Shown here: positions 41,078 to 49,820 of the stretch, piece after piece | Numbering within the stretch: the stretch's first letter is position 1 | Layout of the letters: every line of letters starts with the position of its first letter | Source: Kitasatospora terrestris | GTDB lineage: Bacteria > Actinomycetota > Actinomycetes > Streptomycetales > Streptomycetaceae | Reading direction: 5' to 3' | Assembly: GCF_039542905.1 (NCBI RefSeq) | Contig: NZ_BAABIS010000001.1 | Coordinates: forward strand, 5,518,001-5,582,000 | Length of the DNA: 64,000 bases | The notes under the pieces: model-generated | Seen by the model: only the letters and a program-made list of their open reading frames with translations | The model's database searches: none | What the model was told of the DNA's origin: nothing | Position numbers and translations under genes: made by a program

Positions 41078-42825
41078 ACCCGCGCTCCACCTGCCCGCCC
41101 AGCTGACCGCGGAGCACTGGGGCCGGGCACGGCGGGCGCTGCTCGCCAAGATGCTCGGCGAGTTCGCCTACGAGGAGCTGATCGAACCGGTCCCGGACGG
41201 GGACGGCTGGCTGGTCGAACTCCCCGGCGCCGCCTACCGGTTCCGGGCCGACCGCGGCGCGTACGGCAGCTGGCGGGTCGACCCCGGGTCGCTGGACGGG
41301 GACGCGGACCCGCTGCGCTTCCCGCAGCACGCCGCGCAGCCGCTCGGCCTCGGCGGCGACACCGTCGGCCACCTGGTCCGCGAGCTGACCGCCACCCTGA
41401 TCGCCGACGCCCACCACGACGCCACCGCGCTGACCGCCGCGGAACTCGCCGACCTCGACCACGTCGCCCTGGAGGGCCGGCAGACCGGCCACCCGTGGAT
41501 CGTCCCCAACAAGGGCCGGCTCGGCTTCTCCGCCCGCGACTGGGCCGCCTGGGCCCCCGAGGCCCGCGTCCCGCAGCGGCTGCCCTGGCTGGCCGTGCAC
41601 CGCCGGCTCGCCGAGTTCCGCGGCGACCCCGGCCTGTACGAGCGCGAGCTGGAACCCGCCTTCCGCGACCAGCTCGGCGAGGACTACCTGCTGCTGCCCG
41701 TCCACCCCTGGCAGTGGGACGAGACCGTGGTCGGCCTGTTCGCCCCCTGGATCGCCAGCGGCGAGATCGTCCCGCTGCCCAGCGACGGCGACCTGCGGCT
41801 GCCCCAGCAGTCCATCCGCAGCTTCTTCAACCTCTCCCGGCCCGACCGGTGCACCGTGAAGCTGCCGCTGTCCATCCTCAACACCCTGGTCTGGCGCGGC
41901 CTCCCGGTCGAACGCACGCTCGCCGCGCCCGCCGTCACCGCCTGGATCCACGGCCTGCGCGACCGCGACGCCTTCCTGCGCGACGAGTGCCGGGTCGTGC
42001 TGCTCGGCGAGATCGCCTCGGTCACCGTCGACCACCCGATCTACCGCGACCTGCCCGAGGCGCCCTACCAGTACAAGGAACTGCTCGGCGCGATCTGGCG
42101 CGAACCGCTCGGCGCCCACCTCGAACCCGGCGAGCGCGGCCGGACCCTCGCCGCCCTGCTGCAGACCGGCTCCGACGGCCGGGCCCTGGTCACCGAACTG
42201 GTCGCCCGCTCCGGCCTGGCGCCCCGGGCGTGGCTGAAGCGGCTGTTCTCCGCGATGCTGCCGCCGCTGCTGCACTTCCTGTACCGCTACGGCACCGTCT
42301 TCTCCCCGCACGGCGAGAACGCCATCGTGCTGTTCGACGACCGGGACGTCCCGGTGCGGCTGGCCGTCAAGGACTTCGTCGACGACGTCAACATCAGCGA
42401 CCAGCCGCTGCCCGAACTCGCCGACCTGCCGGCCGAGGTCGACGCCGTACTGCTGCGCGAAGGCCCGGACTTCCTCTGCCAGTTCATCCACTCCGGGCTG
42501 TTCATCGGCGTCTACCGCTACCTCGCGCCGCTGGTCGAGGCCCAGCTGGACGTCCCGGAGGCGGAGTTCTGGGAGCTGGTCCGCGAGGAGGTCCTCGCCC
42601 ACCAGCTGCGCTTCCCCGAGCTCGCCGAGCGCTTCGAGCTCTTCGACCTGCTCGCCCCCCCGGATCGAGCGGCTCTGCCTCAACCGCAACCGGCTGCTCC
42701 TCGACGGCTACCGCGACCGCCCGCACCGCCCGCACGCCGCCGTGCACGGCTCGGTCGACAACCCGCTGCACCCGCACGCCGAGCTGCCCACCCAGCGGCA
42801 CGGGATTGTCACCCCCGCGCCGTAG
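41055..42825 (+). pseudogene. NIS siderophore synthetase, IucC-like, frameshifted near its 3' end
   Basis: The first 533 or so codons from GTG 41055 encode an IucC-like synthetase: RRALLAKMLGEFAYEELIEP, GHPWIVPNKGRLGF, LLLPVHPWQWDETVVGLF, LPQQSIRSFFNLSRPDRCTVK and FSPHGENAIVLFDD. At a run of seven C at about 42655-42661 the frame is lost: six C would continue as LLAPRIERLCLNRNRLLLDG, a family-like C-terminus ending with TAG at 42823-42825 (about 589 residues). In the given sequence the original frame runs on over dinG to 43496. Either one base is a sequencing error or the last enzyme of the pathway is damaged by about 55 residues. The GTG start overlaps the IucD-like gene by 23 bases. Confidence 0.88.
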
Positions 42826-42828
42826 GGT
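42806..42828 (+). promoter_or_regulatory. Promoter of dinG-like helicase, RecA-independent-like spacing
   Basis: TTGTCA at 42806-42811, 11 bases, TAGGGT at 42823-42828. Spacing is the same as in the recA and lhr promoters, but GTG after TTGTCA is replaced by CCC. The ATG follows 9 bases later without a ribosome site, so the mRNA is probably leaderless. The hexamer contains the stop codon of the repaired iucC-like gene. Confidence 0.5.
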
Positions 42829-42837
42829 GGGAGTGCC

Positions 42838-44916
42838 ATGACGAACGACTCCGCATCCCCGCCGCCGGACGACGACGCACCCGCCGCCGTACCCGCCTCG
42901 CGCATCCCAGAGCTGCTGCACGCCGCCGTCACCGCCGTCGGCGGCGTGGAGCGACCCGGCCAGATCACCATGGCCGAGGCGGTCGCCGCCGCCGTCGACA
43001 ACGACGAGCACCTCCTCGTCCAGGCCGGCACCGGCACCGGCAAGTCACTCGCCTACCTGGTGCCCGCCCTCGCCCACGGCGACCGCGTGGTGGTCGCCAC
43101 CGCGACCCTCGCCCTGCAGCGCCAGCTCGTCGAGCGCGACCTGCCGCGCACCGTCGACGCCCTGCACCCCGTGCTGCGCCGCCGGCCGCTCTACGCCATG
43201 CTCAAGGGCCGCTCCAACTACCTGTGCCTGCACCGGGCCAACGAGGGCACCCCGAGCGACGAGGGCGAGGGCCTGTTCGACCCGGTCGAGGTGATGGGCG
43301 GCCCCACCGGCAAGCTCGGCCAGGACGTGCTGCGGCTGCGCGACTGGGCCGACGAGACCGAGACCGGCGACCGCGACGACCTCTCGCCCGGCGTCTCCGA
43401 CAAGGCCTGGGCCCAGCTCGCCGTCACCTCCAAGGAGTGCCTCGGCGCGTCGCGCTGCGCGTACGGCCAGGAGTGCTTCGCCGAGAAGGCCCGTGAGAAG
43501 GCCAAGCTCGCCGACGTGGTGGTCACCAACCACGCGATGCTGGCGATCGACGCCATCGAGGGCGCCCCGGTGCTCCCCGAGCACGGCCTGCTGATCATCG
43601 ACGAGGCGCACGAGCTGGTGAACCGGGTCACCGGCGCCGCCACCGCCGAACTCACCGTCAACGCCGTCAACCGGGCGGTGCGGCGTGCCGCCAAGCTCGC
43701 CAACGAGAAGTCCGTCGACGCGCTGCAGGCCGCCGCCGAGAACTTCCACGGCCTGATGGAGACGGCGCAGGCGGGGCGGCTGGAGGAGCTCCCCGAGTAC
43801 CTGGCGTACGCGGTCGCCGGCATCCGGGACGCCAGCCGGCAGGTGATCACCTCGCTCGGCGAGACCCGGGACAAGGGCCTCACCGACGAGGACGCCGTCC
43901 GCAAGCAGGCCATGGCCTCCGCGGAGACCCTGCACGAGACCGCCGACCGGCTGCTCTCCGAGTCCGAGTGGGACGTCATCTGGGTCGAGCGCAGCGACCG
44001 CTTCGGGATGGGCACCGCCTCGCTGCGGGTCGCCCCGCTCAGCGTCTCCGGCCTGCTCCGGGAGAACCTCTACAAGGAGCGGTCGGTCGTCCTCACCTCC
44101 GCCACCCTCAAGCTCGGCGGCGACTTCAACGGCGTCGCCGCCTCGCTCGGCCTGCCCGGCGAGAGCCGGCTGCCCGATGTGCGGAGTCCGGCCGAGCCCG
44201 AGGTGGAGGTCGGCGAGGACGCGCCGCCGTACTGGCGCGGCATCGACGTCGGCTCCCCGTTCAGCTACCCCAAGCAGGGCATCCTGTACGTCGCCAAGCA
44301 CCTCGCCGACCCCGGCCGCGACCCCGAACGGCCGGACATGCTCGACGAGCTGACCGAACTGATCGGCGCGGCGGGCGGGCGGACGCTCGGGCTGTTCTCC
44401 TCCATGCGGGGCGCGCAGGCCGCTGCGGAGGCGCTCAGGGAGCGGCTGGACAACCGGATCCTGCTCCAGGGCGAGGACACCCTCGGCGAGCTGATCCGCG
44501 AGTTCGCCTTCGACGCGAGCACCTGCCTGTTCGGCACGCTCTCGCTGTGGCAGGGCGTCGACGTGCCCGGCTCCGCGTGCCAGCTGGTGGTGATGGACCG
44601 GATCCCGTTCCCGCGGCCGGACGACCCGCTGATGAGCGCCCGCCAGAAGGACGTCGAACAGCGGGGCGGCAACGGCTTCATGGCCGTCGCCGCGACGCAC
44701 GCCGCGCTGCTGATGGCCCAGGGCGCGGGGCGGCTCGTCCGCGCGGCGGACGACCGCGGGGTGGTCGCGGTGCTCGACCCGCGGGTGGAGACCAAGCGGT
44801 ACGGCGGGTTCTTCCGGTCGTCGATGCCCAACTTCTGGTACACGACGGACCGCAACCAGGTCCGGCGGTCGCTGGCGGCGATCGACGCGAGCGCGCCGCC
44901 CGTGAAGCCCCGATAG
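42838..44916 (+). CDS. dinG: DinG-family ATP-dependent DNA helicase
   Basis: This 692-residue superfamily 2 helicase of the XPD/DinG group unwinds DNA 5' to 3' and is implicated in replication and repair. It has Walker A QAGTGTGKSLAYL at about residue 61, four cysteines placed for a 4Fe-4S cluster (NYLCLHRAN, KECLGASRCAYGQECF), the DEAH box LIIDEAHELVNR, motif V LWQGVDVPGS and motif VI QGAGRLVRAADDRG. The first 25 residues are acidic and disordered. It lies behind a promoter of damage-inducible type and is convergent with lexA. Confidence 0.92.
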   Translation: MTNDSASPPPDDDAPAAVPASRIPELLHAAVTAVGGVERPGQITMAEAVAAAVDNDEHLLVQAGTGTGKSLAYLVPALAHGDRVVVATATLALQRQLVERDLPRTVDALHPVLRRRPLYAMLKGRSNYLCLHRANEGTPSDEGEGLFDPVEVMGGPTGKLGQDVLRLRDWADETETGDRDDLSPGVSDKAWAQLAVTSKECLGASRCAYGQECFAEKAREKAKLADVVVTNHAMLAIDAIEGAPVLPEHGLLIIDEAHELVNRVTGAATAELTVNAVNRAVRRAAKLANEKSVDALQAAAENFHGLMETAQAGRLEELPEYLAYAVAGIRDASRQVITSLGETRDKGLTDEDAVRKQAMASAETLHETADRLLSESEWDVIWVERSDRFGMGTASLRVAPLSVSGLLRENLYKERSVVLTSATLKLGGDFNGVAASLGLPGESRLPDVRSPAEPEVEVGEDAPPYWRGIDVGSPFSYPKQGILYVAKHLADPGRDPERPDMLDELTELIGAAGGRTLGLFSSMRGAQAAAEALRERLDNRILLQGEDTLGELIREFAFDASTCLFGTLSLWQGVDVPGSACQLVVMDRIPFPRPDDPLMSARQKDVEQRGGNGFMAVAATHAALLMAQGAGRLVRAADDRGVVAVLDPRVETKRYGGFFRSSMPNFWYTTDRNQVRRSLAAIDASAPPVKPR

Positions 44917-44923
44917 GGACGGG

Positions 44924-44951
44924 CAGGGGCGCGAGGAACTGCGCGCCCCTG
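44924..44951. terminator. Bidirectional terminator between dinG and lexA
   Basis: CAGGGGCGCG (44924-44933) is complementary to CGCGCCCCTG (44942-44951) over an 8-base loop AGGAACTG. It is placed between two convergent genes. The loop and arms match a repeat type I know from many Streptomyces intergenic regions. Confidence 0.8.
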
Positions 44952-44960
44952 TCTTCCGTC

Positions 44961-45776
44961 TCAGAGCCGGCGCAGGACGGCGACGACCTTGCCGAGGATG
45001 GTCGCGTTGTCGCCCGGAATGGGCTCGTACGCCGGGTTGTGCGGCATCAGCCAGATCTTGCCGTCCTCGCGCTTGAGGCGCTTGACGGTCGCCTCGCCGT
45101 CGATCATCGCCGCGACGATGTCGCCGTTCTCCGCGACGGGCTGGCGGCGGACCGTCACCCAGTCTCCGTCACAGATGGCGGCCTCGATCATCGAGTCGCC
45201 CTTGACGGTGAGCGCGAACAGCTCGCCCTCGCCGACCAGCTGACGGGGGAGCGGGAAGACGTCCTCGACGGTCTGCTCGGCGAGGATCGGCCCACCGGCG
45301 GCGATCCGGCCGACCAGCGGCACGTACGAGGTGGAGGGGCGGCCGGCGGTCTCGGCGGTGTTCGGCCGGGCGACCTCGACGCCGCGGACCTCGTACGCGC
45401 GCGGCCGGTGCGGGTCGCGCCGCAGGAAGCCCTTGCGCTCCAGCGCCATCAGCTGGTGCGCCACCGAGGAGGTGGAGGAGAGCCCGACGGCCTGGCCGAT
45501 CTCGCGCATGGACGGCGGGTAGCCGCGCCGCTGGACGGAGTCCCTGATGACCTCGATGACCCGGCGCTGGCGCTCCGTCAGGCCGGCCTCGTCGGTGCGG
45601 ATGCCCGGGGGGCGGCCGGGGAGGGCACGGACGACGGGGGTGGACACGCCGAGGTCGACGTCGTCGATCGGCTGGCTTCGGCTCATGGTCTGGTCCATGC
45701 TCTCCTGGTCAGTGGTGCGCGCGGAACGCTCCTGCACCGGGATGGCGGTTTTGGCTTCGACGTTGATCGCGGTCAT
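44961..45776 (-). CDS. lexA: SOS repressor LexA
   Basis: LexA represses damage genes until RecA filaments induce its self-cleavage. The 271 residues have a non-conserved N-terminal extension of about 60, the winged HTH (LTERQRRVIEVIRDSVQRRG, SMREIGQAVGLSSTSSVAHQ), the cleavage site AAGGPI and the catalytic Ser and Lys in GDSMIEAAICDGD and GEATVKRL. ATG at 45776 gives MTAINVEAKTAIPVQERS; the ATG at 45686 or another internal start would shorten the extension. It has its own LexA box upstream. Confidence 0.95.
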   Translation of the reverse strand: MTAINVEAKTAIPVQERSARTTDQESMDQTMSRSQPIDDVDLGVSTPVVRALPGRPPGIRTDEAGLTERQRRVIEVIRDSVQRRGYPPSMREIGQAVGLSSTSSVAHQLMALERKGFLRRDPHRPRAYEVRGVEVARPNTAETAGRPSTSYVPLVGRIAAGGPILAEQTVEDVFPLPRQLVGEGELFALTVKGDSMIEAAICDGDWVTVRRQPVAENGDIVAAMIDGEATVKRLKREDGKIWLMPHNPAYEPIPGDNATILGKVVAVLRRL

Positions 45777-45845
45777 GGCGGCCCTCGATTCGACAGGTGC
45801 TGTTTCTCCCTGCCAACTCAACGGGCCTCCTTTCGAAAGGTTGCG

Positions 45846-45894
45846 CCAAACACACGTTCGAGTGAATTTATTCGAGTTTGCTCGCCGCGATCAA
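45846..45894 (-). promoter_or_regulatory. lexA promoter with LexA box
   Basis: On the minus strand TTGATC (45894-45889), 18 bases, TAAATT (45870-45865), then the SOS box TCGAACGTGTGTTTGG (45861-45846), which matches TCGAAC-N4-GTTYGA except for its last base. The box lies over the expected transcription start, so LexA represses itself. The rest of the 310 bases between lexA and nrdR contains the nrdR promoter; no gene is supported there. Confidence 0.75.
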
Positions 45895-45987
45895 GGTCTC
45901 GGGTGTACATCGCTCTAATGTTCGACTCGGACAGTCTATTCGGCGCCCTCGGAGAATTTCGACCCGATCCGGCGCGTCGGGTGTCGC

Positions 45988-46046
45988 TCACCAGATCTTG
46001 TGGCTACTGTCCTCGGTCGGGGCTACAGGTTGTGGTCCGGTAGAGT
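45988..46046 (+). promoter_or_regulatory. Tandem NrdR boxes and -10 of nrdRJ promoter
   Basis: CACCAGATCTTGTGGC near 45989-46004 and GGCTACAGGTTGTGGT near 46021-46036 share the TTGTGG end 32 bases apart, which is three helical turns. This is the known layout of NrdR operators in Streptomyces. TAGAGT at 46041-46046 follows the second box and is the likely -10. Confidence 0.65.
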
Positions 46047-46086
46047 GTTCCGAGTCCGATGTCTTGCCGCAGGGAGGGAGTCCCAG

Positions 46087-46584
46087 GTGCACTGCCCCTT
46101 CTGCCGGCACCCGGACAGCCGGGTCGTCGACAGTCGCGCGAGCGACGACGGAAGCTCGATCCGGCGCCGTCGCCAGTGCCCCGACTGCAGCCGACGCTTC
46201 ACCACGGTGGAGACCGCCACCCTGATGGTGATCAAGCGCAGCGGCGTCACCGAGCCGTTCAGCCGCGAAAAGGTGATCTCCGGTGTCCGCAAGGCCTGCC
46301 AGGGCCGCCCGGTCACCGAGGACGCGCTCGCGCAGCTCGGTCAGCGGGTCGAGGAGTGCGTCCGCGCCAGCGGCAGCGCCGAACTGTCGACCCACGATGT
46401 CGGTCTGGCCATACTCGGCCCCCTGAAGGAGCTGGACGTCGTCGCGTACCTGAGGTTCGCGTCCGTCTACCGGGCCTTCGACAACCTCGAGGACTTCGAG
46501 GCTGCCATCGCGGAACTCCGCGCCGGGCAGCCCCTCGCCGCGGAGGAGGGCACCCCGGTGCCGATCCCCGCCGCCGCGCGCTGA
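46087..46584 (+). CDS. nrdR: Transcriptional repressor NrdR
   Basis: NrdR represses ribonucleotide reductase genes according to ATP/dATP levels. The 165 residues have the N-terminal zinc ribbon (VHCPFCRHPDSRVVDSR and CPDCSRRFTTVE) and the ATP-cone domain (VIKRSGVTEPFSREKVISGV, YLRFASVYRAFDNLEDFEAA). GTG at 46087 is chosen because the zinc ribbon must begin with this V/M-HCPFC; the longer frame to 46000 covers the promoter. GGGAGGGAG lies upstream. It is cotranscribed with nrdJ and controlled by its own boxes. Confidence 0.96.
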   Translation: MHCPFCRHPDSRVVDSRASDDGSSIRRRRQCPDCSRRFTTVETATLMVIKRSGVTEPFSREKVISGVRKACQGRPVTEDALAQLGQRVEECVRASGSAELSTHDVGLAILGPLKELDVVAYLRFASVYRAFDNLEDFEAAIAELRAGQPLAAEEGTPVPIPAAAR

Positions 46585-46723
46585 TCTTCACGGCGCGCGC
46601 CCACCCGTAACACACCGTGCACGGCGGCCTGGCTCTCGGCTGCCCGCACGCCCGTAGGAGAACCAGCCGGTGCCCGGACTTTTCAGGGCGCTTCGGGCGT
46701 TTGCCCATGAGGAGGAGAACGCA

Positions 46724-49624
46724 GTGACTGAGACGACGAGCGGTTCCGCACGCAGCTCGAAGTCGGACAAGACCGTCAAGGGCGCCGGCAAGGCGCCCAA
46801 GGGCGGCCTGCGGCTGGAGCGCATCTACACCACCCCCGGCGTCCACCCGTACGACGCGGTCACCTGGGAGCGGCGCGACGTCGTCATGACCAACTGGCGC
46901 GACGGCTCGATCAACTTCGAGCAGCGCGGGGTCGAGTTCCCGGACTTCTGGTCGGTCAACGCGGTCAACATCGTCACCTCGAAGTACTTCCGCGGCGCGG
47001 TCGGCACCCCGCAGCGCGAGTGGAGCCTGAAGCAGATCATCGACCGCGTGGTGCTCACCTACCGCGCCGCCGGCGAGAAGCACGGCTACTTCGCCACCGC
47101 GGACGACGCCGAGATCTTCGAGCACGAGCTGACCCACGCCCTCCTCCACCAGGTGTTCAGCTTCAACTCGCCGGTCTGGTTCAACGTCGGCACCAAGCAG
47201 CCCCAGCAGGTCTCCGCCTGCTTCATCCTGGCCGTCGACGACTCCATGGAGTCGATCCTCGACTGGTACAAGGAAGAGGGCATGATCTTCAAGGGCGGCT
47301 CCGGCGCCGGCCTCAACCTCTCCCGGATCCGCTCCTCCAAGGAACTGCTCTCCTCCGGCGGCAACGCCTCCGGCCCGGTCTCCTTCATGCGCGGCGCCGA
47401 CGCGTCGGCCGGCACCATCAAGTCCGGCGGCGCCACCCGCCGCGCGGCCAAGATGGTCGTCCTGGACGTCGACCACCCGGACGTCGAGGCCTTCATCGAG
47501 ACCAAGGTGAAGGAGGAGGAGAAGATCCGCGCCCTGCGCGACGCGGGCTTCGACATGGACCTCGGCGGGGACGACATCACCTCCGTCCAGTACCAGAACG
47601 CCAACAACTCCGTCCGCGTCAACGACGAGTTCATGACCGCGGTCGAGAACGGCACCGAGTTCGGCCTGCGCGCCCGGATGACCGGCGAGGTCATCGAGAC
47701 CGTCGACGCCAAGAAGCTCTTCCGCAAGATGGCCGAGGCCGCCTGGGCCTGCGCCGACCCCGGCATCCAGTACGACTCGACCATCAACCACTGGCACACC
47801 TGCCCGGAGTCCGGCCGCATCAACGCGTCCAACCCCTGCTCCGAGTACATGCACCTGGACAACTCCAGCTGCAACCTCGCCTCGCTCAACCTGATGAAGT
47901 TCCTGCGCGACGACGACTCCTTCGACGCCGGCACCTTCGCCAAGGTCGTCGAGCTGGTCATCACCGCGATGGACATCTCCATCTGCTTCGCCGACTTCCC
48001 GACCGAGAAGATCGGCGAGACCACCCGCGCCTACCGCCAGCTCGGCATCGGCTACGCCAACCTCGGCGCCCTGCTGATGGCCACCGGCCACGCGTACGAC
48101 TCCGAGGGCGGCCGCGCCCTGGCCGGTGCCATCACCTCGCTGATGACCGGCACCGCCTACCGCCGCGGCGCCGAGCTCGCCGGCGTCGTCGGCCCGTACG
48201 ACGGCTACGCCCGCAACGCCGCCCCGCACCAGCGGGTCATGCGGCAGCACGCTGACGCCAACGCCGCCGCCGTCGCGGTCGACGAGCTGGACGCCCCGGT
48301 GTGGGCCGCCGCCACCGAGACCTGGAGCGACGTGCTCCGCCTCGGCGCGCAGAACGGTTTCCGCAACGCCCAGGCCTCCGTGCTCGCCCCGACCGGCACC
48401 ATCGGCCTGATGATGGACTGCGACACCACCGGCGTCGAGCCGGACCTGGCGCTCGTCAAGTTCAAGAAGCTCGTCGGCGGCGGCTCCATGCAGATCGTCA
48501 ACGGCACCGTGCCGCGCGCCCTCGGCCGCCTCGGCTACCAGGACGAGCAGATCGAGGCGATCGTCACCCACATCGGCGAGCACGGCAACGTGATCGACGC
48601 GCCCGGTCTGAAGGCCGAGCACTACGAGGTGTTCGACTGCGCGATGGGCGAGCGCTCCATCTCGCCGATGGGCCACGTGCGGATGATGTCGGCGATCCAG
48701 CCGTGGATCTCCGGCGCCATCTCCAAGACCGTCAACATGCCGGAGAACGCCACCGTCGAGGACGTCGAGGAGATCTACTTCGAGGCGTGGAAGCTCGGCG
48801 TCAAGGCGCTCGCCATCTACCGCGACAACTGCAAGGTCGGCCAGCCGCTCTCGGCGAAGACCAAGACCCCGGCGGTCGAGGAGAAGGCCGTCGAGGTCGC
48901 GCCGGCCGTCGAGAAGGTCGTCGAGTACCGCCCGACCCGCAAGCGCCTCCCCAAGGGCCGCCCGGGCATCACCACCTCCTTCACGGTCGGTGGCGCCGAG
49001 GGCTACATGACCGCCAACTCCTACCCGGACGACGGCCTCGGCGAGGTCTTCCTGAAGATGTCCAAGCAGGGCTCGACCCTCGCGGGCATGATGGACGCCT
49101 TCTCCATCGCCGTCTCGGTCGGCCTGCAGTACGGCGTGCCGCTGGAGACGTACGTCTCCAAGTTCACCAACATGCGCTTCGAGCCGGCCGGTCTGACCGA
49201 CGACCCGGACGTGCGGATGGCCCAGTCGATCGTCGACTACATCTTCCGCCGCCTGGCGCTCGACTTCCTGCCGTTCGAGACCCGCTCCGCGCTCGGCATC
49301 CACTCCGTCGAGGAGCGGACCCGGCACCTGGAGACCGGCTCCTACGAGCCCGTCGAGGAGGACGTCGACGTGGAGGGCCTCGCCCAGTCCGCGCCGCGCG
49401 CCGCCGACAAGCCGGCCGCTCCCGCCGCCCCGGCGGCCGCCAGGCCGCTCCCGGTGGTCGAGGCCCCGAAGCCCCCCAAGGCCCACAACTCGACCGAGCT
49501 CGCCGAGATCCAGTTCGGCCTGAACGCGGACGCGCCGCTCTGCTTCTCCTGCGGCACCAAGATGCGCCGCGCCGGCAGCTGCTACCTCTGCGAGGGCTGC
49601 GGCTCCACCAGCGGCTGCAGCTGA
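46724..49624 (+). CDS. nrdJ: Vitamin B12-dependent ribonucleotide reductase (class II)
   Basis: NrdJ makes deoxyribonucleotides using adenosylcobalamin and works with or without oxygen. The 966 residues show the NrdJ core with substrate-site segments FNSPVWFNVG and SACFILAVDD, the loop GSGAGLNLSRIRS, NPCSEYMHLDNSSCNLASLN with active-site Cys and Glu, and PTGTIGLMMDCDTTGVEPD. The C-terminal zinc-like motif is CFSCGTKMRRAGSCYLCEGC. GTG at 46724 with GGAGGAG 8 bases upstream is preferred to GTG 46670. No cobalamin riboswitch was seen in the leader. A hairpin follows. Confidence 0.96.
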   Translation: MTETTSGSARSSKSDKTVKGAGKAPKGGLRLERIYTTPGVHPYDAVTWERRDVVMTNWRDGSINFEQRGVEFPDFWSVNAVNIVTSKYFRGAVGTPQREWSLKQIIDRVVLTYRAAGEKHGYFATADDAEIFEHELTHALLHQVFSFNSPVWFNVGTKQPQQVSACFILAVDDSMESILDWYKEEGMIFKGGSGAGLNLSRIRSSKELLSSGGNASGPVSFMRGADASAGTIKSGGATRRAAKMVVLDVDHPDVEAFIETKVKEEEKIRALRDAGFDMDLGGDDITSVQYQNANNSVRVNDEFMTAVENGTEFGLRARMTGEVIETVDAKKLFRKMAEAAWACADPGIQYDSTINHWHTCPESGRINASNPCSEYMHLDNSSCNLASLNLMKFLRDDDSFDAGTFAKVVELVITAMDISICFADFPTEKIGETTRAYRQLGIGYANLGALLMATGHAYDSEGGRALAGAITSLMTGTAYRRGAELAGVVGPYDGYARNAAPHQRVMRQHADANAAAVAVDELDAPVWAAATETWSDVLRLGAQNGFRNAQASVLAPTGTIGLMMDCDTTGVEPDLALVKFKKLVGGGSMQIVNGTVPRALGRLGYQDEQIEAIVTHIGEHGNVIDAPGLKAEHYEVFDCAMGERSISPMGHVRMMSAIQPWISGAISKTVNMPENATVEDVEEIYFEAWKLGVKALAIYRDNCKVGQPLSAKTKTPAVEEKAVEVAPAVEKVVEYRPTRKRLPKGRPGITTSFTVGGAEGYMTANSYPDDGLGEVFLKMSKQGSTLAGMMDAFSIAVSVGLQYGVPLETYVSKFTNMRFEPAGLTDDPDVRMAQSIVDYIFRRLALDFLPFETRSALGIHSVEERTRHLETGSYEPVEEDVDVEGLAQSAPRAADKPAAPAAPAAARPLPVVEAPKPPKAHNSTELAEIQFGLNADAPLCFSCGTKMRRAGSCYLCEGCGSTSGCS

Positions 49625-49658
49625 TTCTGGGCACCGCTGAGGCATAGATTGCCTGGTC

Positions 49659-49694
49659 AGGGCGGTGGAGTCGGTCTTGAGGCTCCACCGCCCT
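49659..49694 (+). terminator. nrdJ terminator
   Basis: AGGGCGGTGGAG (49659-49670) pairs with CTCCACCGCCCT (49683-49694) across a 12-base loop, 35 bases after the nrdJ stop. Confidence 0.8.
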
Positions 49695-49820
49695 CGGCGC
49701 ACGTGACGCCTGGCTGTTGTGTTTGATGCAGCGTGCCGCCGCGTCGGGGGCTTGTCGCAGCGATCGCTGTCATGGCATTCTCCGGGACATGATCAAGAGA
49801 ATCGAGTCCCCCGTCCGCCG

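Noticed and set aside
46585..46723. Cobalamin riboswitch ahead of the B12-dependent reductase
   Set aside because: No B12-box-like sequence or leader of sufficient length was found; control is better explained by NrdR boxes.
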